DNA of 64,000 bases from Devosia equisanguinis (GCF_900631955.1 NZ_UZWD01000004.1:62001-126000); one strand, 5' to 3'. Shown: positions 19,783 through 30,810, counted from the first letter of the stretch. Notes: a model not told the origin generated them from the sequence alone. A program made the numbers and translations.

Positions 19783-20224
19783 GAGAAGTGACCCGCCTTT
19801 TAGTTTTCTTTCGGGTCGGTTGTTGCGGTCAAGGGTCTAGGTTTCTCCTTTGGTTTCGGCGGGGGATGAGCAGAGCTGTTCTTGAAGCGGAAGCTGTCGT
19901 TTCCGGTCTCAAGGATGTGGCAGTGATGAGTGAGCCGGTCGAGCAGCGCCGTGGTCATCTTGGCGTCACCGAAGACGCTGGCCCATTCGCTAAAGCTGAG
20001 ATTGGTGGTGATGACGACGCTGGTATGCTCGTAGAGCCTGCTGAGCAGGTGGAAGAGCAAGGCCCCACCTGAAGCACTGAACGGCAGGTATCCCAGCTCG
20101 TCGAGAATGACGAGATCGGCATAAGCGAGGCGCCCGGCAATCTGACCAGCCTTTCCTTGCATTTTCTCCTGCTCGAGCGCGTTGACCAACTCGACGGTCG
20201 AGAAGACACGAGCTTGATCCACCG
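19783..20224 (-). pseudogene. IstB C-terminal fragment of a second IS21-like element
   Basis: The frame 19800-20222 gives ~140 residues, from [25 protein letters not shown] through [15 protein letters not shown] (Walker B) and [29 protein letters not shown] to a Pro/Lys-rich tail. The first ~110 residues with Walker A are absent; the frame breaks at about 20224. It differs clearly from the IstB at 14870, so it belongs to another IS21 member. Between its stop and the ISL3 end lies GAGAAGTGACCC (19783-19794), the same core as in the outer repeats at 4864 and 6589. Confidence 0.8.
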
Positions 20225-20456
20225 TCGTTTTGGCCGCCCAAAACTGCGGCGGTCTAAGCTTCCGAATGCCTTACACGGGGACGTGCGCTCCGCGGCAGCA
20301 TCCAACGGCGAACAATGCTATACATCCTCGCTGACGATGGCATCAAACGACGATCGACAATGGCGGCCATCACGAATCCTGGGTCATCGAGCGGATTTGT
20401 CGAGACCTGACCGTTTGCGTGCCGACAGGTCCAGGCGGCGAGGTCGATCCTTCGCT

Positions 20457-21512
20457 TCAGCCCCCCAGGCTGGTCAAGGGCATTTCGAGTTGCAGGCTCA
20501 GCCCCTCCGGGCGCCATTCTTTGGAGATCTGGCCGTCGATGCCCCGGAGCGCTGCTTTCTCCAGCGTCGATCCAAAGCCTTCGCGCTCCGCTCGGTCCTC
20601 CCGGCATGGCGCCCCGCGCTCGATCCAGTTCACGCGGAGCTTCTCACCGGCCAAGGCGAGCTCGATCGCGAGATGACCTTGCGGGGTAGACAGCGCACCG
20701 TATTTGACGGCGTTGGTGATCAGTTCGTAGAGCAGCAGAGCCAACGACGTTAGTCCTGCGCCTTTCAGCGGTGCGTCCACGCCGGTGATCTCGATGACTG
20801 CCCCTTGGGCCTGCTGATGCGGAGCCGTCAAGGCCTGCAGCAATGACATCACCGAGGTGCCGGTCTCGCCCTGGCTGTCCGTCGAAGGGTCGGGCAAGGT
20901 CAGTTCATGGGCGACAGCAAGCGCATGCAGGCGGGACCGTAGATCGGATTCCAGCTCTGCCACGCTGTTCGCGGACCGGGCGCTGAGAGAAATCAGACCG
21001 CCAGTGAGGCTGAACAGGTTCTTTATCCGGTGATTGATCTCACGCAGCATGACGTCCTTGTGCTGCGTGGCTTCCTTCAGCGCCTCCGCATGCACCGCCA
21101 GTTCATCTCTTTGCGAGGTCAATTGCTGACGTTGTCGATACAGTTCGAAGAAGACTGCGACCTTGCTGCGCAAAACGCTCGCTTCGATTGGCTTCTGGAT
21201 GAAGTCGACCGCGCCGGCTTCATACCCGCGGAACCGCCGCTGTACGTCGGCCGCGCCCGCAGTCACGAAGATGATCGGGATTCGGCGGGTCCGCTCGTTT
21301 CCGCGCATGAGTTCGGCCAACTCGAATCCATCGAGGCCGGGCATCTGCACATCGACGAGCGCCAGAGCGACATCGTTCTGGAGCAGTATTTCAAGTGCTT
21401 CGTCGCCCGACCGGGCTTTGAGCAGGAGCAGCTCGTCCTGACGCAGCAGTGCGTCGAGGGAGAGGAGATTTTCTTCGAGATCGTCGACCAGGAGAAACGG
21501 TACTGGCTCCAT
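20457..21512 (-). CDS. response-regulator receiver fused to an HWE/HisKA_2-type histidine kinase
   Basis: 351 residues from the ATG at 21512 (the longer frame is shadow of cheB). Residues ~5-120 are a receiver: acidic LLVDDLEEN, phospho-acceptor Asp in ALVDVQMPGLDG, and Lys in FIQKPIEA. A short coiled coil leads to a HisKA_2/HWE dimerisation box (LREINHRIKNLFSLTGGLISLSAR) with the phospho-His. The HATPase follows (LLYELITNAVKYGALS, then REGFGSTLEKAAL). It would take phosphate on the REC domain and autophosphorylate a partner His. It follows cheB by one base and ends the operon. Confidence 0.88.
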   Translation of the reverse strand: MEPVPFLLVDDLEENLLSLDALLRQDELLLLKARSGDEALEILLQNDVALALVDVQMPGLDGFELAELMRGNERTRRIPIIFVTAGAADVQRRFRGYEAGAVDFIQKPIEASVLRSKVAVFFELYRQRQQLTSQRDELAVHAEALKEATQHKDVMLREINHRIKNLFSLTGGLISLSARSANSVAELESDLRSRLHALAVAHELTLPDPSTDSQGETGTSVMSLLQALTAPHQQAQGAVIEITGVDAPLKGAGLTSLALLLYELITNAVKYGALSTPQGHLAIELALAGEKLRVNWIERGAPCREDRAEREGFGSTLEKAALRGIDGQISKEWRPEGLSLQLEMPLTSLGG

Positions 21513-21513
21513 A

Positions 21514-22086
21514 TCAGACTTCAACCTCTCGCAGGAAGGTCGAGATTTCGGCCAGGGCCAAGACTCGGACTTGTGGACATGCCGCGATTGCGGCCTCCGG
21601 CATCGCCGGTGCAAAGGCGGTTCGAGGGTCTTGGACGATGCCGATTCCTCCTGCTCCAACAATGGCGGCCATTCCGTTGGCGCCATCCTGATTGGCTCCA
21701 GTCAGGATCAACCCAATCAGTAGCGGCCCAAGAGCCTCCGCTGCGCTCTCGAACAGGACGTCGATCGATGGGCGCGAATACAGGACTGGTTCGTCTCCCG
21801 AAAGCGAGAGTGTCTTATCGGCTTCGACCTGGAGATGATAGTCCGGGGGCGCGAAATAGACCACGCCTGGCTCTATAGGCATCTTGTCCTCGGCCTCAAC
21901 CACCATGAGACGACATTTGGCCCTGAACAGTTCAGCCATGACGCTGCGCTTGTCGGGAGGAACGTGCACCACGACAAGCATCGACAATCCGGAATCCTCG
22001 GGGATGGAAGGCAGTATCGCGCCGAGCGCGTCGACGGCGCCTGCCGAGGCGCCGATGACAACGATTTGAGGTCCCGGGCGCATCAT
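21514..22086 (-). CDS. CheB-type methylesterase domain protein (no receiver)
   Basis: 190 residues covering only the catalytic half of CheB. The Ser is in IGASAGAVDAL, the His in VVVHVPPDKRS, and the Asp in LTGANQDGANGM. CheB removes methyl groups from receptor glutamates or deamidates glutamines; here there is no receiver to switch it. Its start ATG lies within the last codons of cheR (four-base overlap), and the REC-HWE kinase starts one base after its stop. No chemoreceptor gene is visible, so it may serve a non-chemotaxis signalling complex. Confidence 0.9.
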   Translation of the reverse strand: MMRPGPQIVVIGASAGAVDALGAILPSIPEDSGLSMLVVVHVPPDKRSVMAELFRAKCRLMVVEAEDKMPIEPGVVYFAPPDYHLQVEADKTLSLSGDEPVLYSRPSIDVLFESAAEALGPLLIGLILTGANQDGANGMAAIVGAGGIGIVQDPRTAFAPAMPEAAIAACPQVRVLALAEISTFLREVEV

Positions 22087-22916
22087 TCGCTGCTCCGCTG
22101 GTAGATCTTCTCCTCACGCACGAAGTCGGCGAACGCAGAGGCGTGACTCGAGAACCGAAGGCTCTCCTTCGATCCAAGGCCTAGGAAGCCGCGGCGGGCC
22201 AAGGAGTCCTCGAACAGCCCGAGCGCCCTATCCTGCAGTGCCTTGTCGAAATAGATGAGGACGTTCCGGCATGAGATCAGGTGCATCTCGGCGAAGACAG
22301 AGTCCGTGACCAGACTGTGATCGGAGAACACGACGTTCTTGCGCAACGTCTTGTCCAACGACGCGCGCCCGTAAGCGGCCTGATAATAATCCGAGAGCGA
22401 GGATTTCCCGCCGGATTGCCGGTGGTTCTGGGTGAACAATGGTATTCGTTCCATCGGATAGATACCGGCTTGAGCGGTTTCCAGCGCGTCGTGATTGATA
22501 TCGGTGGCATAGAACAGGGTGCGCTCTTCCAGTCCTTCTTCTCGGAAAAGGATCACCAGAGAATAGAGTTCTTCTCCAGTGCTGCACCCTGCAACCCAAA
22601 CCTTCAGCGAAGGATAGGTCTTCAGGTGCGGAACGACGCGCTCGCGCAGCGCGCGGAAATAGCTCGGATCGCGGAACATCTCACTGACCTGAACGGTCAT
22701 GAACCGGAGCAGTTGGGGCAGCATGTCTGCGTCCCGCAAGATGCTCTCCTGCATGGCAGAAAATGTCGAGAAGCCGAGTTGTTCCCGCGCCTGCCGCAGG
22801 CGCCGCTTTATCGAAGCCATGGCATAATTTCGGAAATCATAGTGGTACCGGAGAAACAAGGCTTCCAGCAGCAGTCTGATTTCTATGTCCTCGACCTTCT
22901 CGGGCAGCTCCGTCAC
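22083..22916 (-). CDS. CheR-type protein-glutamate methyltransferase
   Basis: 277 residues from a GTG at 22916 that overlaps the TGA of the hybrid kinase (GTGA). The N-terminal helical domain has [22 protein letters not shown]. The SAM-binding part has [15 protein letters not shown], the CheR motif I, then [20 protein letters not shown] and [16 protein letters not shown]. The family methylates receptor glutamates using SAM. With no receptor nearby, the partner is presumably encoded elsewhere, or CheR/CheB act within the multi-domain kinase pathway. Confidence 0.92.
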   Translation of the reverse strand: MTELPEKVEDIEIRLLLEALFLRYHYDFRNYAMASIKRRLRQAREQLGFSTFSAMQESILRDADMLPQLLRFMTVQVSEMFRDPSYFRALRERVVPHLKTYPSLKVWVAGCSTGEELYSLVILFREEGLEERTLFYATDINHDALETAQAGIYPMERIPLFTQNHRQSGGKSSLSDYYQAAYGRASLDKTLRKNVVFSDHSLVTDSVFAEMHLISCRNVLIYFDKALQDRALGLFEDSLARRGFLGLGSKESLRFSSHASAFADFVREEKIYQRSSE

Positions 22917-25900
22917 TTGGGCATCCACACGCGGACGAGGGAGAGCAGCTTCTCGACATCGAGGGGCTTTGCCATGTAGTCGTTCGCGCCGGCATCGATG
23001 CATCGCTGTTGGTCGTCGGGCATTGCCTTCGCCGTCAGAGCGAGGATGGGCAGTTTCTTCCAGACGGGGTTCTTCCGGATCTCCCTCGTGGCGGTGAGGC
23101 CGTCCATTACCGGCATCATGACGTCCATGAGGACCAGATCGATGGCGGTGTCCGGTTCTTCCGCCGCCTTGGCGAGGCGATCCAAGGCTTCCTGGCCATT
23201 GCGTGCGATCTCGACGACCGCACCACGAGGCTCGAGGATATTGGTCAGCGCATACACGTTGCGCACATCGTCCTCGACCACGAGGATGCGACGGCCCTCG
23301 AGAAGCGCGTCTCGATTGCGCGCTCTGCGGATCATCTTCTGCTGTTCGTCGGGAAGTTCGGACACCACCTGGTGCAGGAAGAGGCTCACTTCGTCGAGTA
23401 GGCGTTCAGGCGACTTGGCGCCCTTGATGATGATCGATTTCGAGTACTGCCGCAGCCGCTGCTCCTCGTCCGCGGAAAGGTCGCGGGCGGTGTAGACGAT
23501 CACTGGCGGGAAAGCGTAGGACGTGCCCTGGCTGAGCGTTTCCAGGAGCGAATGGCCCGATCCGTCTGGCAGGGTGAGATCCAGCACCATGCAATCGAAT
23601 GTCTGCTGCTTCAGCAGCTCCAGACATTGCGCGGCGGTGCTCGCTGTCACCGTCTCGACGGCACGCGATGCCAACAGCGTGACGATGGCATCGCGCTGGA
23701 CCGGATCGTCCTCGACGATCAATACCCTGCGCACGCCTTGATCGAGACGCTCTTCGAGGCGGTGCAGCACGTCCATCAACTGATCGCGGTTGACGGGTTT
23801 GATGGCGTAGCCAACGGCGCCGAGCGAGTAGGCAGTATCCGTGTGATCGCTGGCGGACACGACGTGGATAGGGATGTGGCGGGTCCTGACGTCGCGTTTC
23901 AAGCGGTCAAGAACCGCCAGCCCCGACTGGTCGGGAAGACCGACGTCGAGCACGATGGCATTGGGCAGAAATTCTTGCGCCAAGGACAGGGCCTCCTCTG
24001 CGGTGCCGGCCACCAGCGACTTGAAGCCGGCCTGCCGCGAAAGATCGCGCATGATTCCGGCGAAGGAATCGTCGTCCTCGACGACGAGTAGCACTCGGTG
24101 CCCCCCTGCCAACGCATCCCTGTCGTCCTCGATCTTCCGATGAATTGCAGGGACGGACTCTTGAGGAGAGGATGCGGGCATCGCGGCCATCGAGACCGGC
24201 AGGGCATCGCGCGGCTGGACCGCTGCGGCGTCGTATTTCGAGGGGATGGTGACGGTGAACGTGCTGCCTTTGCCCACTTCGCTCTGGAGCTCCAACACAC
24301 CGCCGAGAAGACGCACCAACTGGCGAGAGATCGACAGACCGAGTCCCGTGCCCCCATAGCGGCGGCTTATCGTACTGTCGGCCTGGTGGAAGGCCTCGAA
24401 GACGCTGCGCTGCTGATCAGGGGCAATTCCAATCCCAGTATCAGTTACGGCGAACGAGATTTCTCCGCTGCTCGATGGCGTAACCGTCATGGCGACGGCG
24501 CCCGTCTCGGTGAACTTGATTGCATTGGAGAGTAGGTTTTTCAATACCTGCTCGAGACGCTGGGGATCTGTCGCGACGGTGGGCGGGCAGTCTGCAGCTA
24601 CGTCGACCCGAAAATCGAGCTTCTTCTCCGATGCCAAGGGCTGGAAGAGCTGGCGCATACCCTGCGCCAAGCGCTCCACCGGCACGATCTCCGGATGCAT
24701 CTCGACGTGCCCCGCTTCGATCTTGGAGAGATCGAGGATATCGTTGATCAGGTTGAGGAGGTCGTTACCAGACGCTTCGATCGTCTTGGCATATTTGACC
24801 TGTTCGGTGGTCAGGTTGTCCTGCGGATTGTCGGCGAGGAGACGGGCAAGGATGAGCGAAGAGTTGAGCGGTGTCCGCAACTCGTGAGACATGTTCGCCA
24901 GGAAGTCCGACTTGTATTGACTTGCCTGCTCCACCTCGCGTGCCTTGTGCAGAACCGCGGAATTCGCGCGTTCGAGATCGTCGCGCTGGGCTTCCAGTTG
25001 CTGCGCTTGTTCCTCCAATTGCGAGTTGGTTTGTTCGAGCTCGACCTGTTGTTGCTCCAACCGGGCCTGCGACTCCTTGAGAGCTCTTCCCTGTTCCTCC
25101 AATTCTTCATTATTGACCCGCAGTTCCTCGCTCTGGGTCTGCAATTCCTCGGACTGCCGCTGGGTCTCCTCAAGAAGGTTCTGCAGCTCGCCCCGATACT
25201 TCGCGGACCGAACCGCGATCGCAATTCCCTCCGACGCACGGGCGAGGAGCGCTATGGCCTTCTCGTCGATCGAATGCACGAAGCCGAGCTCGATGACGGA
25301 ATTGACTTCGCCTTCGACGATGCCGGGGACGATAGCCAGATATCTTGGTTTCTCGGAACCCAGCGCCGATCCGAAGGCGATGTAGCCCTGAGGAACGTCA
25401 CCAACGACGATCGTTCGCTGCTCGGCAGCCGCCTGGCCAAGCAGACCTTCCCGGGTCCTGAAGTGCATTGGTACCTGCGCCCCCTCCGGTATGCCATACG
25501 CCGAGGCCTTGCTGTAACGATCGCCATCGCTGACATAGATCGCGCCGGCCACGGCGCCGACGTACTCCGCCAAATAATCCAGGATGGCATTACCGAGCCG
25601 GTCGATCGACTGGTCGCCCATGGCCGCCGTCGCGAGACCGACCTGGCCCGCCTGAAGCCATTGATCGCGCCGCCGCAAGAGTGTGGTCCGCCGCAGCATG
25701 AATGCGATCACGATGGTGAGCAGAATGCCCAGTGCCCCCGACAACAGCGTGCTGAGCAGGGCCCGCTGCTGCGCGTCTTCCATTTCGACGATCCGCAGTC
25801 CTCGTATGCGCACTTCCTCGTCGGCCATGGCTCTGATCTGGGCTCGAATGGCATCCATCTCGATCATGCCTCGATCGGAATTGACGAGGGCGAGAGCTGC

Positions 25901-26338
25901 TTCGATCCCTGCAGTCCGACGCAGTTCGATCGTTTCGTTCAATTCGGCGAGCTTCGCATCGACACGCTGCCGCAAGATCTCCAAGCGATCCTCTTGCACC
26001 GAACTCTGGTTGGTCAGATTGGCGATCCTGTCCAGCTGCGGCCCGATGGCACGCAGAGCGGAGTCGTAGGGAGCGAGATAGGTATCTGTGCCGGTTAGCA
26101 AATAGCCGCGTTGCCCGGTTTCCGCGTCCTGCACGTGTGACAGGAGCTCGTCCAAGGCGACGATGACGACGTGCGTTTGGACGATGCGCTGATTGCCTTC
26201 GCGAAGGGCTTGGAAATTCGTATACGCGACAAATCCGCTCGCGATGAAGAAGATCAACGCCCCGGCAAGCCCCATTGCCACACCGGGATCGATACCAAGC
26301 GAAGTTCTTGAAAAGTCGCGGGTGGCGCTGCCATTCAT
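22913..26338 (-). CDS. membrane hybrid histidine kinase (CHASE3-GAF-HisKA-HATPase-REC-REC-REC)
   Basis: About 1,141 residues. TM1 at ~20-42; a CHASE3-type sensor ([24 protein letters not shown]); TM2 at ~200-220; a GAF domain at ~235-375; a long Glu/Gln coiled coil at ~385-475 ([18 protein letters not shown]); HisKA with phospho-His in [12 protein letters not shown] near 490; HATPase with NLLSNAIKF and GGTGLGLSI. Three receivers follow with Asp in [16 protein letters not shown] and LMDVMMPV. The start is uncertain: ATG 26338, ATG 26350 and TTG 26359 are all in frame, none with a strong ribosome-binding site. It leads the four-gene operon. Confidence 0.9.
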   Translation of the reverse strand: MNGSATRDFSRTSLGIDPGVAMGLAGALIFFIASGFVAYTNFQALREGNQRIVQTHVVIVALDELLSHVQDAETGQRGYLLTGTDTYLAPYDSALRAIGPQLDRIANLTNQSSVQEDRLEILRQRVDAKLAELNETIELRRTAGIEAALALVNSDRGMIEMDAIRAQIRAMADEEVRIRGLRIVEMEDAQQRALLSTLLSGALGILLTIVIAFMLRRTTLLRRRDQWLQAGQVGLATAAMGDQSIDRLGNAILDYLAEYVGAVAGAIYVSDGDRYSKASAYGIPEGAQVPMHFRTREGLLGQAAAEQRTIVVGDVPQGYIAFGSALGSEKPRYLAIVPGIVEGEVNSVIELGFVHSIDEKAIALLARASEGIAIAVRSAKYRGELQNLLEETQRQSEELQTQSEELRVNNEELEEQGRALKESQARLEQQQVELEQTNSQLEEQAQQLEAQRDDLERANSAVLHKAREVEQASQYKSDFLANMSHELRTPLNSSLILARLLADNPQDNLTTEQVKYAKTIEASGNDLLNLINDILDLSKIEAGHVEMHPEIVPVERLAQGMRQLFQPLASEKKLDFRVDVAADCPPTVATDPQRLEQVLKNLLSNAIKFTETGAVAMTVTPSSSGEISFAVTDTGIGIAPDQQRSVFEAFHQADSTISRRYGGTGLGLSISRQLVRLLGGVLELQSEVGKGSTFTVTIPSKYDAAAVQPRDALPVSMAAMPASSPQESVPAIHRKIEDDRDALAGGHRVLLVVEDDDSFAGIMRDLSRQAGFKSLVAGTAEEALSLAQEFLPNAIVLDVGLPDQSGLAVLDRLKRDVRTRHIPIHVVSASDHTDTAYSLGAVGYAIKPVNRDQLMDVLHRLEERLDQGVRRVLIVEDDPVQRDAIVTLLASRAVETVTASTAAQCLELLKQQTFDCMVLDLTLPDGSGHSLLETLSQGTSYAFPPVIVYTARDLSADEEQRLRQYSKSIIIKGAKSPERLLDEVSLFLHQVVSELPDEQQKMIRRARNRDALLEGRRILVVEDDVRNVYALTNILEPRGAVVEIARNGQEALDRLAKAAEEPDTAIDLVLMDVMMPVMDGLTATREIRKNPVWKKLPILALTAKAMPDDQQRCIDAGANDYMAKPLDVEKLLSLVRVWMPK

Positions 26339-27963
26339 CGTTTTTCTCATTGTTGGCAAAGGTAAGCGATTGGATCATATGCCCAGACCGCGCTCGTGGT
26401 TCAAGCAGCCTCTATAGATCCGCAGATCATCCCGCCCGGGAAAGCACCTTCAGGAGCAATGCCATACCATAGGGTGAAGACCGGTCCATGCGGCGTGTCT
26501 TGGGGAGGCTGTTCTCAAGGGAGATTCGACAATCAGGAGCAAACAGGCCGCTGGGAAGCTGAGGCCCGTGAAGGCGATGCGTGACGCCATGGCCGCCGGG
26601 GCAATGTGGGAACCAATCATTCCGTCACACTCTATCTATCAGCAGCAGCGGGCTGTCCTATTCGGCATCGCGATCGGCCATTTAAGGAAACTCGTTGATG
26701 ATTTCCGACAAGACAGACAGGCCATCGTCAGGCGACCCGCAATTTACTCTCGTCTTCACCGGAGAAGCCGGTGAAAGCCATCACCCAAGATTTCAAGGCC
26801 TTCTTGTATTCGTTCAGAAGCGTGCGGCTTCGGCTGGAGACAAATTTCACCTCTTTGATCTTCAAGCGACTGAAAATTTGGGGCCTGGGTGGCTCGGCAA
26901 AGTCTAGAACTTGTGAGAGAACCCAGAACGTCGAAATCGTCCCATTGGGTCCCGCGGCCACAGCGGGCGGACCTTGGTCGAAGTCGGGTTTGCACGCGGC
27001 ATGTGCACGGTCCTGTTCCGACGGACGTGGGGTGCCAACGTGCTGATGAATGCAGCGGCCTCCGTCCAATCGCCAACCGCTCTGAACCACGGCGCTAGCG
27101 AGCACGAATGTCCGACGCCTCCTGTCAGTCAGGCGCGACGTGGTCCGCCATGGTCTAAATCCATGTGCGAGGCGACAGGTTGTCGGCTCAGCGGAACATG
27201 AGGCCACCTGGTCGCTGTCCGATGCCGTCCGCGACGGTGAAACCACCCTTGTCTCTTCCGCTCGCTTCCTTAAAATGCACAGTTCGTCCGGGGGGATGTC
27301 GACGCTGGGCATGTGATCGGCCGGCTCACGTGGAACCGACATTCCTACAGATATATAGATCGTCGGGAGCGAGGATTATTGGCTATCCTTTGGGGCTCTC
27401 CAACCAAGGTGAAATGCCGGTGTGGAAGCGCGGCTAGGTCGCATCCGAGCCCTAGTCCAACCTGGTTGGCAACGCGCCGGTCTTCCACGTGGAAGCTATG
27501 ACGCGTGCGGGCATGGCTCGCGGCTCCTGGCGGTCGGTGCAAGGATCATGAGGTCGAACGCCAACGTCGTCGCCAAGTCGAGCGAGCGCCATCGGTGGTT
27601 GGTAGGGTGTATATGCGGGCCGCGTCTGGAGGTATGAGCTCCTGTATTCGATCTTCTTCCATCGGACGCCGGGCCTATCGCCGCCCAGTGCGCTTCCATC
27701 CAGCAGGATGGAACAGCGTATGCCCAAGGCAATGGCATCGGCCACGAGGGATCGAGCGGTTGCAAGTATTTAACGAGAGCCGAGCGGCGAGGTCCCGGGT
27801 GTCGGTTATTGGAGCAATGCGATCAAGTGATGCATGGCACGGCAACCTCCTGCCCCGTTTGTAGCAGCGAAAGCAGGCTTCGATCTCAGCTTCCAGGGGC
27901 GTCGCTGGCAGGCGGTCTCATTCCGCTGGCCTTCCGGCCCATGGCTGACGCCGTCTCGGTGGT
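26339..27963. other. 1.6 kb without a convincing gene
   Basis: Open frames exist on both strands (for example 26728-27342 minus and 27505-27864 plus), but they overlap each other, lack ribosome-binding sites and show no recognisable motif. Codon usage looks random, with many Arg/Ser/Cys/Trp. The region between a signalling operon and an integrase remnant is most simply decayed DNA; the first ~60 bases before 26359 would hold the kinase promoter. Confidence 0.5.
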
Positions 27964-29049
27964 GTGGTTTTGTCTGAGCTTCATGAAAAGCCTCATCTGA
28001 TGATCGGTTACATGGCGCCCCGGCACAAAGGTGGTTCCACAATCCTGAAAACCACCACTCTAGCGGGACGGCCGCGATCACAGACCCCAAAATCGGGCAA
28101 AGCGATTGGTATGTGCCTCCGGTCGGGCTACGCCCTCCCTGCGACACACACCAACCGCTCCGTCTCATCCTGTTTGACGCGCAGCAGCGACGCCTTCTAC
28201 AAGCACGCACGACATCGCATCCGCGAGATTGAACGTGTTGCCCGCATCCACCGGGACCCTTTCGAGCCCATTATGCCTGTGCTTGAGGCTGACAGCCCAG
28301 TGGGCGAGTACCGCAAGATCACCGAGGAGATCATGCGACTGATGCCTGACGAGCAGCGTTATCCCAGACCCGCTGCCGAGGCCGTCAGGTCCTTCCTTCT
28401 CATCCGCCTGGGCATGCACACTGGCCTGCGCCAACGCAACCTGCGCGAGCTCCTCGTCTGCCCCCGGGGCCGGGAGCCAACGACCGAGCGACATCTCGAG
28501 GACAGGAAGAGAGGTGAACTCCGGTGGAGTGAGCGCGATCGGGGATGGGAGGTGCTGATCCCATCCGTTGCATTCAAGAACTCGACGTCATCATTCTTCG
28601 GCTCGAAGCCATTCAAATTGGTCCTGCCGGACCTGGCCGGACTGTACGATGCAATCGACGCCTACATCGATCGTCATAGAGCTCGCCTTATCGGCGATGC
28701 CGTCGACCCGGGCACCTTCTTCGTGAAATCCGTCAAGCGCACCAGCGCCGATGCCAGCTACAACCAGAACACGTTCTACGAGGCCTGGCGGCTCACCATC
28801 CAGCGCTATGGCATCTACAACCCGTGGACGGGACGCGGCGCCATCAAAGGTCTGCTGCCTCATGGGCCGCACAACGTTCGCGATGTGCTCGCGACCCATA
28901 TTCTCAAGCAAACCGGGAGCTACGAGCAGGCTTCGTATGCTATTCAGGACACCCCGGCCATGGTGCAGCAGCACTATGGCCGGTTTCTCCCACAAGATAA
29001 GGCGGCCATAGCTGCCAGGATTCTGAACCAGGTGTGGGAGGCAGCATGA
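27964..29049 (+). CDS. tyrosine recombinase/integrase, probably 5'-truncated
   Basis: 361-codon frame. From about residue 75 it reads as an integrase catalytic region: Arg in MHTGLRQRNLREL, HNVRD as the HxxR box, THILKQTG, and QQHYGRFLP with the candidate Tyr near the end. A single domain with a preceding stretch (SDAFYKHARHRIREIERVARIHRDPFEPI) is typical of large integrases of 500-700 residues found in proteobacterial islands. The first ~60 codons (basic, Ser/Thr-rich, no motif) look non-coding, so the N-terminal DNA-binding part is probably missing. Confidence 0.62.
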   Translation: MVLSELHEKPHLMIGYMAPRHKGGSTILKTTTLAGRPRSQTPKSGKAIGMCLRSGYALPATHTNRSVSSCLTRSSDAFYKHARHRIREIERVARIHRDPFEPIMPVLEADSPVGEYRKITEEIMRLMPDEQRYPRPAAEAVRSFLLIRLGMHTGLRQRNLRELLVCPRGREPTTERHLEDRKRGELRWSERDRGWEVLIPSVAFKNSTSSFFGSKPFKLVLPDLAGLYDAIDAYIDRHRARLIGDAVDPGTFFVKSVKRTSADASYNQNTFYEAWRLTIQRYGIYNPWTGRGAIKGLLPHGPHNVRDVLATHILKQTGSYEQASYAIQDTPAMVQQHYGRFLPQDKAAIAARILNQVWEAA

Positions 29050-29685
29050 TGAGGCTCGCTATGCGGAGGCGATCGCCGCGTCCACATAACACTGTTTCCC
29101 AGAGACTTTCGTCGCTGCAAGCGTCTAGGTTTGCTCGATGGGCCAGTCGATGTCGAGAGCCACCTGCCGCATCTTAGGTGGATGCCAGGGAGTGTTCGGT
29201 GAGGCCCATCCAACTCCGTGCACACTCCTTGCAACGCTTGCGCTCCCTGACCTGCCGTTGGCCTGATGGATTGATATTTGAATCCTCGCGCCTCTTCCGG
29301 AAGGACAGCAGGGCCATGTTGTGGGTACTGATGCCCAACAGGGACAAACGGCCTAGTGGAAGTGGAATGCGGACTGGCCGCTTCTAGGCGGCGACGCTGG
29401 GATAGCCGCCGTTCAGTAAGTCGCCGATCTTCGACGACAACGCGCCCCAATCCGGCCTTTCAAAGAGGCAAGGTGAGATCCCCAAAGCTGCCAGTCCGCT
29501 TACGTCGCCCCGATCGTCTATAGGATGGATTACGGAATGGTAGCTTCCTGCAATGCAGCCTCTGAACGCGGGCGTGGCGGACCGTGGCAGCGCGCATTGT
29601 GCCGTCAGAGCGGCCGAGACCACCCGTTAGTTAGGTTGGCACTGCTCCCGACACCGGTGCTCGCCAACCACGCGGAACGCACCGG
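29050..29685. other. gap of ~640 bp, nothing identified
   Basis: Between the integrase remnant and the ABC-transporter locus. Short frames such as 28974-29450 minus overlap the integrase and have no motif. No tRNA, rRNA or clear attachment repeat was seen. A boundary between inserted DNA and the transporter locus may lie here. Confidence 0.45.
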
Positions 29686-30810
29686 CTAGGCCCGCTCGCT
29701 CACCCTCCCTGCTGCCGTGAGAAGGAGAGCAGTGGGACTAACCTGCACATCGATGCGCTGGCCGGTGATCCGGTCAAAGCAATGGAGCGCCGCTGCGGGA
29801 AAGCTCAGCCAAACCGTCGCGCCATCCAGCGATTGTTCGCCCGCCGGCAACACAACGGCGATTTCCTTGCCATCGAGGTTGCAGTAGGCGACGCGCGACC
29901 CGCCCAGCTCCTCCACGAGATCAACCGTGGCAGGGAGGCCGGCGCCGACCGTCGTGGAGAGCGCGATGCTCTCGGGGCGAATCCCTAAGGTTAGGGTCGT
30001 GCCGTCTGCCAGCGCAGTCTGGCCGATTTCTGAGCCGCCGAAGCTGTCGAGCAGGACCCGGCCGTTGTCTGAGACTGTTGCTGGGAGGAGGTTCATGGCC
30101 GGCGCGCCCATGAAGCCTGCAACAAAGACCGAGGCCGGTTTGCGGTAGATGTCGGTGGGCGAGCCGGTCTGCTCGATCCGGCCAGCATTCATCACGATCA
30201 GAGTATCGGCCAAGGTCATGGCCTCCACCTGGTCATGCGTCACAAAGATAGACGTCGCCTTAAGCCGCTTATGGAGGCGCTTAATTTCGATGCGCATCTG
30301 TACGCGTAGAAGGGCATCAAGGTTGCTCAACGGTTCATCGAACAGGAAAACGTCGGGCTCGCGCACAATGGCGCGGCCCATGGCGACACGCTGCCTTTGG
30401 CCGCCGGACAATTGCGCCGGCCGGCGATCGAGAAAGTCGGTAAGGTTGAGAATTTTTGCCGCCTGCTCCACGCGCTTGTCGCGTTCCGCCGCGGGCAGCT
30501 TGGCAATTCGTAGCGGATAGGCAATGTTCTGCCGCACCGTCATGTGCGGGTAGAGCGCATAGTTCTGGAACACCATGGCGCAGCCGCGATCCGCCGGCTC
30601 GATATCGTTCATCACCGTGCCGCCGATGGCTATTGTGCCCGAGGTGATGTCTTCGAGACCGGCGATCATGCGCAGCAAGGTGGATTTGCCGCAGCCCGAA
30701 GGGCCGACAATGACGGCGAAGTGACCGTCGGGAATGGCAACGTCCACGCCATGCAGCACGAGTTTGCCGTCATAGGTCTTTTTGACGTTGGTGATGGAAA
30801 GATCGGCCAT
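29686..30810 (-). CDS. UgpC/MalK-type ABC transporter ATP-binding protein
   Basis: 374 residues. Walker A GPSGCGKST at about 37-45; Q-loop FQNYALYPHMTV; signature LSGGQRQRVAMGRA; Walker B FLFDEPLSNLDALLR; H-loop VTHDQVEAM; then the MalK-type regulatory C-terminus (GIRPESIAL, LVEELGGSRVAYC). It energises the two permeases upstream. It starts with a one-base overlap of the phosphatase stop and is the last gene of the minus-strand operon. Cargo: see the binding protein; a UgpC-like role in uptake of phosphorylated glycerol-like compounds is inferred. Confidence 0.93.
   Translation of the reverse strand: MADLSITNVKKTYDGKLVLHGVDVAIPDGHFAVIVGPSGCGKSTLLRMIAGLEDITSGTIAIGGTVMNDIEPADRGCAMVFQNYALYPHMTVRQNIAYPLRIAKLPAAERDKRVEQAAKILNLTDFLDRRPAQLSGGQRQRVAMGRAIVREPDVFLFDEPLSNLDALLRVQMRIEIKRLHKRLKATSIFVTHDQVEAMTLADTLIVMNAGRIEQTGSPTDIYRKPASVFVAGFMGAPAMNLLPATVSDNGRVLLDSFGGSEIGQTALADGTTLTLGIRPESIALSTTVGAGLPATVDLVEELGGSRVAYCNLDGKEIAVVLPAGEQSLDGATVWLSFPAAALHCFDRITGQRIDVQVSPTALLLTAAGRVSERA

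Noticed and set aside
24695..26098. 467-codon plus-strand frame opposite the hybrid kinase
   Set aside because: Apparent hydrophobic runs ([23 protein letters not shown]) are the antisense of the Glu/Gln coiled coil, not a membrane protein.
26728..27342. 204-codon minus-strand frame in the gene-poor region
   Set aside because: No ribosome-binding site, no motif, and several equally long frames overlap it on both strands.
27505..27864. 119-codon plus-strand frame before the integrase remnant
   Set aside because: Arg/Ser/Trp-rich random-like composition and competing minus-strand frames (27452-27765).
28974..29450. 158-codon minus-strand frame
   Set aside because: Overlaps the end of the integrase and shows only Arg/Ser/Pro-rich filler.
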